Assembly (NCBI GenBank): GCA_030743445.1 | Contig: JASLSL010000297.1 | Coordinates: 1 to 5,146, forward strand | Direction of reading: 5' to 3' | From: Alphaproteobacteria bacterium | GTDB taxonomy: Bacteria > Pseudomonadota > Alphaproteobacteria > UBA8366 | Length of the DNA stretch: 5,146 bases | Shown: piece by piece, positions 1 through 4,686 of the stretch | Position numbering within the stretch: the stretch's first letter is position 1 | Layout: the number at the start of each line of letters is the position of its first letter | The notes under the pieces: model-generated | Told to the model about the DNA's origin: nothing | What the model saw: the letters and a program-made list of their open reading frames with translations, nothing else | Databases searched by the model: none | Position numbers and translations under genes: made by a program

Positions 1-95
1 AACCCTCCCCCTCAAGGGGGGAGGGGATAATTAGAGTGCGGGGCACAAAATTTAATTCCCCCTCCCCGACGAGGGAGGGGGTTAGGGGGAGGGGG
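1..95. repeat. G/C-run composite inverted repeat
   Basis: Two hairpins lie head to head. The first pairs 3-11 (CCCTCCCCC) with 17-25 (GGGGGAGGG) around a 5-base loop. The second pairs 58-66 (CCCCCTCCC) with 73-81 (GGGAGGGGG) around a 6-base loop. The second, with its flanking AATT and GGTT, reads as a diverged reverse complement of the first, so 1-83 is one imperfect palindrome around an AT-rich centre. A third partial copy of the G-run motif follows at 82-95. It encodes nothing recognisable. The symmetry and its position outside genes suggest a dispersed intergenic repeat; membership of a genome-wide family is inferred, and the element may extend left of the window. Confidence 0.65.
51..81 (-). 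terminator. Candidate hemB terminator hairpin
   Basis: Reading in the hemB direction, the transcript meets a perfect 9-bp G/C stem (81-73 with 66-58) 34 bases after the hemB stop codon. An A/T-rich stretch, AATTAAATTTT, follows it. This resembles an intrinsic terminator, although the tail is a mix of A and T and not a clean U-tract. The hairpin is also part of the repeat at 1-95, so termination may be a secondary role of that repeat. Confidence 0.4.
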
Positions 96-114
96 TCCAA
101 GTAAAGACCCTTCT

Positions 115-1170
115 TCAGCCCGCCTTCAGCTTCTTCGCGGCCTCGACGGCGAAGTAGGAGAGCACGCCGTCCGCACCCGCGCGCTTGAAGGCGATCAGGG
201 CCTCCAAGACCACCTTTTCGTCGAGCCAGCCGCGCTCGACGGCGCCCTTGAGCATCGAGTATTCGCCCGAGACCTGGTAGGCGAAGGTCGGCATGCCGAA
301 GGCGTCCTTTACCCTCTGCACCACGTCGAGATACGGCATGCCGGGCTTGACCATCACCATGTCGGCGCCCTCCTGGATGTCGAGGAAGACCTCGCGCAGC
401 GCCTCGTCGGTGTTGGCCGGGTCCATCTGGTAGGTCCGCTTGTCGCCCTTCAAGGCCGCCTTCGAGCCGACCGCGTCGCGGAACGGACCGTAGAACGCCG
501 AGGCATACTTCGCCGAATAAGCCATGATCCGGGTCGCCGTGTGCCCGGCCTCGTCGAGCGCGGTGCGGATCGCGCCCACGCGCCCGTCCATCATGTCGGA
601 CGGCGCGATGGTGTCGCAGCCGGCCTCGGCCTGGACCAGCGCCTGGCGGATCAGCACCTCGAGGGTCTCGTCGTTGACGATCTCCTCGCCCCGCATCAGT
701 CCGTCATGGCCGTGCGTGGTATAGGGGTCGAGCGCCACGTCGCACATCACCATGACGTCGGGCACCTGGGCCTTCACGGCGCGGATCGCGTTGCACACCA
801 GGTTGTCCGGGTTGGTCGCCTCGCGCCCGTCCTCGGTCTTCCGGTCGGGGTCGGTATAGGGGAACAAGGCGACGGCGGGAATGCCGAGCTCGGCCGCTTC
901 CGCCACCGCCTCGGCGACCACGTCGGTCGAGTAGCGCACCACCCCCGGCATCGAGTCGACATCGATGCGCTGGCCCTCGCCGTCGACGACGAACACCGGC
1001 CAGATGAAGTCGGCCGCGGTCAGCACGTTCTCGGCGACGAGGCGCCTCACCGCGTCCTCGCGCCGGTTGCGGCGCATCCGCACGGTCGGGTATTGGCCCG
1101 CGGTGCCCGCGTCGGCCGGTGTGTCCGGCGCTTTCGAGCGCTGGAAGGGCAGGTTGAACAGCTTCGCCAT
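115..1170 (-). CDS. hemB: Delta-aminolevulinic acid dehydratase (porphobilinogen synthase)
   Basis: Condenses two 5-aminolevulinate molecules into porphobilinogen, an early cytosolic step of haem and other tetrapyrrole synthesis. The product is 351 residues, normal for the family with an alphaproteobacterial N-terminal arm (about 1-30), followed by a TIM barrel. The two Schiff-base lysines are visible: K221 in SAKYAS and K275 in MVKPG. The active-site metal loop reads CDVALDPYTTHGHDG (143-157). The three zinc cysteines of the E. coli type are replaced by A146, D148 and D156, the pattern of magnesium-dependent enzymes such as those of Pseudomonas and Bradyrhizobium. The conserved YQMDP (247-251) is present. 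The start at 1168-1170 was chosen because GGGGAGA lies just upstream and MAKLFNLPFQRS begins plausibly; an in-frame ATG at 1266 would add 32 unconserved-looking residues across the leader. The gene is divergent from the valine genes and appears monocistronic in this window. Confidence 0.96.
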   Translation of the reverse strand: MAKLFNLPFQRSKAPDTPADAGTAGQYPTVRMRRNRREDAVRRLVAENVLTAADFIWPVFVVDGEGQRIDVDSMPGVVRYSTDVVAEAVAEAAELGIPAVALFPYTDPDRKTEDGREATNPDNLVCNAIRAVKAQVPDVMVMCDVALDPYTTHGHDGLMRGEEIVNDETLEVLIRQALVQAEAGCDTIAPSDMMDGRVGAIRTALDEAGHTATRIMAYSAKYASAFYGPFRDAVGSKAALKGDKRTYQMDPANTDEALREVFLDIQEGADMVMVKPGMPYLDVVQRVKDAFGMPTFAYQVSGEYSMLKGAVERGWLDEKVVLEALIAFKRAGADGVLSYFAVEAAKKLKAG

Positions 1171-1175
1171 GGCGG

Positions 1176-1202
1176 TCTCCCCCCGGGGCGGATTCGCCCC
1201 GG
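1176..1202 (-). promoter_or_regulatory. hemB ribosome binding site abutted by a leader hairpin
   Basis: On the minus strand GGGAGA (1181-1176) sits 5 bases before the hemB ATG, a good Shine-Dalgarno match that fixes the start. Directly upstream, 1183-1190 and 1195-1202 form a perfect 8-bp G/C stem (CCGGGGCG with CGCCCCGG) with a 4-base loop. The stem ends one base short of the GGGAGA, so it could affect ribosome access. The hairpin is seen directly; any regulatory role is inference. Confidence 0.5.
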
Positions 1203-1211
1203 ATTTCCGGG

Positions 1212-1240
1212 ATATTACGCCCCGGGCGGGGGAGAAACAA
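1212..1240 (-). promoter_or_regulatory. Candidate hemB promoter
   Basis: On the minus strand TTGTTT (1240-1235) is separated by 17 bases from TAATAT (1217-1212). Both are moderate matches to the sigma-70 boxes, and the A/T content stands out in this GC-rich stretch. The predicted transcript start near 1205 would give a leader of about 35 bases containing the hairpin at 1183-1202. Short arms CCGGG (1207-1211) and CCCGG (1221-1225) flank the -10 box and could be a protein site, but they are too short to weigh heavily. Confidence 0.35.
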
Positions 1241-1293
1241 CGGGTCCGCCGAACCACAGCCGTCATCCGCGGGGATGTGGATGATTCCTTTAT

Positions 1294-1410
1294 CCGTCAT
1301 TCCGGGGCGCGCAACGCGCGAACCCGGAATCCATGCCTGGGAGACACCAACAGCGTCGACCTGCCGGTGTGTGTCGCTCAAGCGTGGATTCCCGCTTTCG
1401 CGGGAATGAC
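1294..1410. repeat. Composite palindromic intergenic repeat (REP/MITE-like)
   Basis: Two hairpins are arranged as inverted copies of each other. The left pairs 1299-1306 (ATTCCGGG) with 1323-1330 (CCCGGAAT), with an inner GCGCG/CGCGC stem (1307-1311 with 1315-1319). The right pairs 1388-1395 (ATTCCCGC) with 1400-1407 (GCGGGAAT) around TTTC. The outer end GTCATTCCGG (1296-1305) matches the reverse complement of CGGGAATGAC (1401-1410) at 9 of 10 bases. The inner ends 1324-1333 and 1385-1394 also match at 9 of 10. The centre (about 1341-1375) is roughly symmetric too, with GACACC facing GGTGTG. There is no coding content. Short hairpins of the ATTCCCGC...GCGGGAAT kind are common dispersed repeats in proteobacterial genomes. 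Related CCGTCATCC motifs flank it at 1260-1268 and 1444-1452. Confidence 0.75.
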
Positions 1411-1436
1411 AATGGAGGAGCTGGCAATCACCCGCA

Positions 1437-1464
1437 TTGACTGCCGTCATCCCGGCACTATCAT
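1437..1464 (+). promoter_or_regulatory. Strong candidate promoter of the isobutyryl-CoA dehydrogenase gene
   Basis: TTGACT (1437-1442) and TATCAT (1459-1464) each match the sigma-70 consensus at 5 of 6 positions, with a 16-base spacer. The -10 box ends 9 bases before the ATG at 1474. The usual start distance puts +1 near A1471, and at the latest at A1474. The mRNA would therefore have a leader of 0-3 bases, which agrees with the absence of a Shine-Dalgarno sequence before this ATG. The spacer carries CCGTCATCCCGG (1444-1455), an 11-of-12 match to the end of the neighbouring repeat at 1294-1305. Confidence 0.55.
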
Positions 1465-1473
1465 CCGCCGACG

Positions 1474-2613
1474 ATGGACTACGAGCTCAACGAGGACCAA
1501 CGCGCCTTCCAGGAGAGCGCCCGGAGCTTCGCCGCGGCGGAGTTCACCCCCCATGCCGGCGAGTGGGATGCGAACAACACCTTCCCCGTCGAGGCGCTGA
1601 GGGCGGGCGCGGCGCTCGGCTTCGCCGGCATCTACTGCCAGCAGGATTTCGGCGGCTCCGACCTCTCGCGCACCGACGCCACGGTGATCTTCGAGGAGCT
1701 CTCGGCCGGCTGCACCTCGACCTCGGCCTACATGTCGATCCACAACATGGCCGCGTGGATGATCGACGCCCACGCCAACGGCCAGCAGCGCTCGAAATGG
1801 CTGCCCAAGCTGATGACCATGGAGCATTTCGCGAGCTATTGCCTGACCGAGCCGGACGCCGGCTCCGACGCCGCTAACCTCAAGACCAAGGCGGTCAGGG
1901 ACGGAGATTACTATATAGTAAACGGCACGAAGGCCTTCATTTCCGGCGGCTCGACCAGCGACATATACGTCTGCATGGTGCGCACCGGCGACGACGGCCC
2001 GAGCGGAATCTCGTGCCTTGTCGTGGAAAAGGACACGCCGGGCCTCTCCTTCGGCAAGCAGGAGGCGAAGATGGGCTGGCACAGCCAGCCGACCTCGGCG
2101 GTGATCTTCGAGGACGCCAAGGTGCCGGTCGCCAACCTGGTCGGCGAGGAGGGCCAGGGCTTCAAGATCGCGATGCGAGGGCTCGACGGCGGGCGGATCA
2201 ACATCGCGGCCTGCTCGATCGGCGCCGCCCGGGCCTGCTTGGACGCCTCGCGCGAGCACATGCTGCAGCGCAAGCAGTTCGGCCAACCGCTCGCCCAGTT
2301 CCAGGCGCTGCAGTTCAAGCTCGCCGACATGGCGACAGAGCTCGAGGCAGCGCGGCTGATGGTGCGCAGTGCGGCCGCCCGGCTCGACGCCGGCGACCCG
2401 GAAGGCACGATGTACGCCGCGATGGCGAAGCGCTTCGCGACCGACGTCGGGTTCGACGTCTGCAACGAGGCGCTGCAGATCCACGGCGGCTACGGCTACA
2501 TCCGGGAATTCCCGATCGAGCGGCATCTCCGCGACGTCCGGGTCCACCAGATCCTCGAGGGCACCAACGAGATCATGCGGCTGATCGTGGCGCGCCGACT
2601 GCTCGGCATATGA
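1474..2613 (+). CDS. Isobutyryl-CoA dehydrogenase (acyl-CoA dehydrogenase family, ACAD8-like)
   Basis: FAD-dependent oxidation of isobutyryl-CoA to methacrylyl-CoA in valine degradation, passing electrons to electron-transfer flavoprotein. The 379 residues are full length, with the family's order of helical N-terminal domain (about 1-120), beta domain (about 121-230) and helical C-terminal domain. Visible are FAD/substrate signature SYCLTEPDAGSD (121-132), second signature QIHGGYGYIREFP (335-347) and catalytic base E362 in LEGTNE. The stretches GCTSTSAYMSIHNMAAWMID (79-98) and GWHSQPTSAVIFED (201-214) closely resemble, as I recall it, mammalian isobutyryl-CoA dehydrogenase, which favours this over a straight-chain enzyme. 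The start MDYELNEDQRAF is typical of the family, but no Shine-Dalgarno precedes it; GGAGGAG at 1414-1420 is too distant. Its stop overlaps the hydrolase start. Codons 145-150 and 164 include rare ATA and GTA. Short- or branched-chain dehydrogenase remains a less likely alternative. Confidence 0.92.
   Translation: MDYELNEDQRAFQESARSFAAAEFTPHAGEWDANNTFPVEALRAGAALGFAGIYCQQDFGGSDLSRTDATVIFEELSAGCTSTSAYMSIHNMAAWMIDAHANGQQRSKWLPKLMTMEHFASYCLTEPDAGSDAANLKTKAVRDGDYYIVNGTKAFISGGSTSDIYVCMVRTGDDGPSGISCLVVEKDTPGLSFGKQEAKMGWHSQPTSAVIFEDAKVPVANLVGEEGQGFKIAMRGLDGGRINIAACSIGAARACLDASREHMLQRKQFGQPLAQFQALQFKLADMATELEAARLMVRSAAARLDAGDPEGTMYAAMAKRFATDVGFDVCNEALQIHGGYGYIREFPIERHLRDVRVHQILEGTNEIMRLIVARRLLGI
1908..1921. 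other. Perfect AT-rich palindrome inside the dehydrogenase gene
   Basis: TTACTATATAGTAA is a perfect 14-bp palindrome within codons 145-150 of a gene that otherwise favours G/C-ending codons. It forces the rare codons ATA and GTA. It could be an internal protein-binding site or chance; no matching -35 box is visible on either strand. Confidence 0.4.
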
Positions 2614-3656
2614 CCGACGAAATTCTGTTCGAGGTCAGGGGTGCGGCCGCCGTGGCGACCCTCAACCGGCCGGAGGCGCTGAACGCGGTGACGCTCGGCA
2701 TGATCCACGCCTATCACCCGCAACTCGACCTGTGGGCCGACGATCCGGCGATCCGGGCGGTGGTGGTGCGGGGTGCGGGCGAGCGCGCGTTCTCGGCCGG
2801 CGGCGATATCCGGGCGCTCTGGGACGGCGGGCCCGGAAGCGAGATCACCCGGGCCTTCTTCCGCGATGAATACCGGCTCAACCACCGCATCTTCCACTAC
2901 CCCAAGCCCTATGTCGCGCTGATGGACGGCATCACCATGGGCGGTGGGGTCGGAATGTCGGTCCACGGCTCCCACCGCATCGCCTCCGAGGCCACCATGT
3001 TCGCCATGCCGGAGACCGGTATCGGCCTCTTCCCCGATGTCGGCGGCGCCTATTTCCTACCGCGTCTGCCGGGCGAGACCGGGATGTACATGGCGATGAC
3101 GGGAGCGCGCTTTAGGGCCGCCGACTGCGTCCACGCCCGCATCTGCGACGTCTACGTGCCTGCGGCCAAGCACGACGCGCTGATCGAGGCGCTTGCGGGC
3201 GGCGAGAGCGTCGACGGCGCGATCGAGCATCTCGCCGAGGATTCGGGGGGTGCGCCGCTCACGGTCCATGAGGTCGAGATCGACCGCTGCTTCGCCGGGG
3301 ACTCGCTCGAGGCGATCGGGCACGCCCTCAAGGCCGAGGGCACAGAGTGGGCCGAGCACACGCTCGAGGTCATGGCGGCCAAGTCGCCGACCAGCCAGAA
3401 GATCGCCTTCCGCCAGCTGCGCGAGGGAAGGGAACTTTCCTTCGACGAGTGCATGGTGATGGAATACCGCATGAGCCAGCACGTCATGGCCGGCCACGAC
3501 TTCTTCGAGGGCGTGCGCACCACGGTGATCGACCGCGACGACGCGCCGGAATGGCGCCCGGCGACCCTGGCGGAGCTCGATACGGCGGCGGTCGACGCCT
3601 ACTTCGCGCCGCTCGGCGACAACGATCTGACGTTTCCGGGCGCCGGCTCGGCGTGA
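2610..3656 (+). CDS. 3-hydroxyisobutyryl-CoA hydrolase (enoyl-CoA hydratase/isomerase family)
   Basis: Hydrolyses 3-hydroxyisobutyryl-CoA to free 3-hydroxyisobutyrate, the CoA-releasing step of valine degradation that keeps methacrylyl-CoA low. The 348-residue product has a crotonase fold with the C-terminal extension of the HIBCH branch; ordinary enoyl-CoA hydratases are about 260 residues. Oxyanion-hole segments are SAGGDI (62-67) and GGGVG (111-115). The branch signature MPETGIGLFPDVGGAYFLPR (133-152) carries E135 and D143, which correspond to the catalytic Glu and Asp of human HIBCH. C-terminal hallmarks are KSPTS (258-262), DFFEGVR (297-303) and PEWRP (313-317). The start ATG (2610-2612) shares four bases with the upstream stop as ATGA and lacks an evident Shine-Dalgarno sequence, so translation is probably coupled to the dehydrogenase. 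A longer in-frame reading from 2013 overlaps the dehydrogenase and is an artefact. Confidence 0.93.
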   Translation: MTDEILFEVRGAAAVATLNRPEALNAVTLGMIHAYHPQLDLWADDPAIRAVVVRGAGERAFSAGGDIRALWDGGPGSEITRAFFRDEYRLNHRIFHYPKPYVALMDGITMGGGVGMSVHGSHRIASEATMFAMPETGIGLFPDVGGAYFLPRLPGETGMYMAMTGARFRAADCVHARICDVYVPAAKHDALIEALAGGESVDGAIEHLAEDSGGAPLTVHEVEIDRCFAGDSLEAIGHALKAEGTEWAEHTLEVMAAKSPTSQKIAFRQLREGRELSFDECMVMEYRMSQHVMAGHDFFEGVRTTVIDRDDAPEWRPATLAELDTAAVDAYFAPLGDNDLTFPGAGSA

Positions 3657-3663
3657 CTTCTTT

Positions 3664-3691
3664 TTGCATATCGGCCTCCCGCCACTAGAAT
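3664..3691 (+). promoter_or_regulatory. Candidate mmsB promoter
   Basis: The 93-bp gap before mmsB holds TTGCAT (3664-3669), a 16-base spacer and TAGAAT (3686-3691). The -10 matches consensus at 5 of 6 positions and the -35 at 3 of 6. The predicted start near 3698 would give a leader of about 50 bases. Two copies of CAATCGG, at 3698-3704 and 3716-3722, lie 18 bases apart at and just after that start and might be an operator, though they are short. mmsB could also be reached by read-through from the upstream pair. Confidence 0.4.
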
Positions 3692-3736
3692 AGCCGCCAA
3701 TCGGCGCGGTCGGGGCAATCGGGGCCGCCCGCAGTC

Positions 3737-3744
3737 AGGGAGAG
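3737..3744 (+). promoter_or_regulatory. mmsB ribosome binding site
   Basis: AGGGAGAG lies 5 bases before the ATG at 3750, a strong Shine-Dalgarno match that fixes the start. It contrasts with the two upstream genes, which have none. Confidence 0.75.
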
Positions 3745-3749
3745 ATCAC

Positions 3750-4640
3750 ATGGCTAAGATCGGGTTCATCGGGGTCGGCAACATGGGCGGACCCATGGTC
3801 GTCAACCTGCTCGGCGCGGGACACGAGGTCGCCGCGTTCGACATGGTCGAGGACGCGCTGGCGAAGGTCGCCGAGGGCGGCGCCACGGCGGTCGGCAGTG
3901 CGGCCGAGGCGGCGAGCGGCGCCGACGTCGTCGTCACCATGCTACCGGCGGGCGAGCACACCCGCGACGTCTACACCGGTGCCGGCAAGGTGATGGAAAG
4001 TGCGGAGAAGGGCGCGTTGTTGATCGATTCCTCGACCATCGACGTCGCGACCGCGCGCGACATGCATGCGGAAGCCGAGACCGCCGGCTTCGACTTCCTC
4101 GACGCGCCGGTCTCGGGCGGCGTCGGCGGGGCCGAGGCCGGGACCCTGACCTTCATGTGCGGCGGCAGCGAGACCGCCTTCGAGCGCGCCAAGCCGTTCC
4201 TCGAAGCGATGGGCAAGAATATCTTCCTCGCCGGCGGTCCCGGCAACGGCCAGGCGGCGAAGATGTGCAACAACATGATGCTGGCGATCCAGATGATCGC
4301 CGTCAGCGAGGGCTTCAAGCTCGCCGACGCGGCCGGGCTCGACCGCCAGAAGCTCTACGACATCGCCAGCACCGCGACCTCGTCGTGCTGGGCGCTCAAC
4401 ACCTATTGCCCGGTGCCGGGGCCGGTGCCGACCTCGCCCGCCAACAACGATTACAAGGCCGGGTTCACCGCGGCGATGATGCTGAAGGACCTGAAGCTCA
4501 GCCAGGATGCGGCCGGCGCCTTCGACGTCTCGACCGCGTTCGGCGCCAAGGCGGCCGAGTACTATCAGCGCTATTGCGACGGCGGCGACGCCGGGAAGGA
4601 CTTCTCGGGTATAATCAATATGATTCGCGAGGACGGATAG
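3750..4640 (+). CDS. mmsB: 3-hydroxyisobutyrate dehydrogenase
   Basis: Oxidises 3-hydroxyisobutyrate to methylmalonate semialdehyde, normally with NAD+, in the cytosol. The 296 residues match the family length. The N-terminal Rossmann domain opens with the dinucleotide motif GFIGVGNMGGPM (5-16). The substrate-binding signature is DAPVSGGVGGAEAGTL (118-133). The catalytic lysine is K171 in GNGQAAKMCNN, with N175 nearby. The helical C-terminal domain carries the subfamily marks CWALNTYCPVPGPVP (213-227) and KDLKLSQD (246-253), which separate it from tartronate semialdehyde reductases and 6-phosphogluconate-like relatives. It directly uses the product of the upstream hydrolase. Near its 3' end the codons GGT ATA ATC create a perfect TATAAT that may belong to the promoter of the next gene. 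The following regulator gene begins 46 bases after the stop. Confidence 0.94.
   Translation: MAKIGFIGVGNMGGPMVVNLLGAGHEVAAFDMVEDALAKVAEGGATAVGSAAEAASGADVVVTMLPAGEHTRDVYTGAGKVMESAEKGALLIDSSTIDVATARDMHAEAETAGFDFLDAPVSGGVGGAEAGTLTFMCGGSETAFERAKPFLEAMGKNIFLAGGPGNGQAAKMCNNMMLAIQMIAVSEGFKLADAAGLDRQKLYDIASTATSSCWALNTYCPVPGPVPTSPANNDYKAGFTAAMMLKDLKLSQDAAGAFDVSTAFGAKAAEYYQRYCDGGDAGKDFSGIINMIREDG
4610..4615 (+). promoter_or_regulatory. Candidate -10 box for the MarR-type gene, inside mmsB
   Basis: A perfect TATAAT lies in the last ten codons of mmsB, 71 bases before the GTG start of the regulator. The -35 region at the right distance (about 4587-4592, GACGCC) is poor, so this rests mainly on the -10 box and on the A/T richness of 4610-4625. 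Transcription would start near 4622. Confidence 0.3.
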
Positions 4641-4658
4641 CGGCGCGCGCTAGGCCGC
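4638..4658 (+). promoter_or_regulatory. Inverted repeat upstream of the MarR-type gene, possible operator
   Basis: TAGCG (4638-4642) and CGCTA (4648-4652) form a 15-base imperfect palindrome. An overlapping pair, GCGGC (4640-4644) and GCCGC (4654-4658), offers an alternative stem. The site overlaps the mmsB stop and lies between the candidate -10 box and the regulator start, where MarR proteins often bind their own promoters. No binding motif is known to me that would confirm it. Confidence 0.25.
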
Positions 4659-4668
4659 GAGTCGGAGT

Positions 4669-4674
4669 GGAGGA
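4669..4674 (+). promoter_or_regulatory. Ribosome binding site of the MarR-type gene
   Basis: GGAGGA is a near-perfect Shine-Dalgarno sequence 12 bases before the GTG at 4687, somewhat longer than the ideal spacing. It supports the GTG start, since an in-frame TAG at 4678-4680 excludes any earlier one. Confidence 0.65.
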
Positions 4675-4686
4675 TTTTAGCCGGCC

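Noticed and set aside
1171..1266. N-terminal extension of hemB from an upstream ATG at 1266
   Set aside because: The 32 added residues do not look like HemB, cross the predicted promoter and hairpin, and the internal ATG at 1170 has a strong Shine-Dalgarno sequence.
541..1284. Long open frame on the plus strand opposite hemB
   Set aside because: It is an antisense frame held open by high GC; its composition (rich in R, G, H and V) fits a shadow of the hemB codons and shows no family motif.
1294..1410. CRISPR array or small RNA gene in the divergent intergenic region
   Set aside because: There are no regularly spaced direct repeats with unique spacers, and the hairpins are explained by an inverted repeat element; no promoter-terminator pair frames it.
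1447..2547. Long open frame on the minus strand opposite the dehydrogenase
   Set aside because: It is complementary to a well-supported gene, begins and ends without control signals, and its product has no recognisable domain.
2013..2609. Extension of the hydrolase upstream into the dehydrogenase gene
   Set aside because: The residues before 2610 are arginine-rich out-of-frame translation of the dehydrogenase; the HIBCH domain begins at MTDEILFEVRG with an ATGA junction.
3641..3665. Possible terminator after the hydrolase gene (CGCC/GGCG stem then CTTCTTTTT)
   Set aside because: The stem is only 4 bp and overlaps the stop codon. The T-rich tract also overlaps the candidate mmsB -35 region, so the evidence is too thin to call a terminator.
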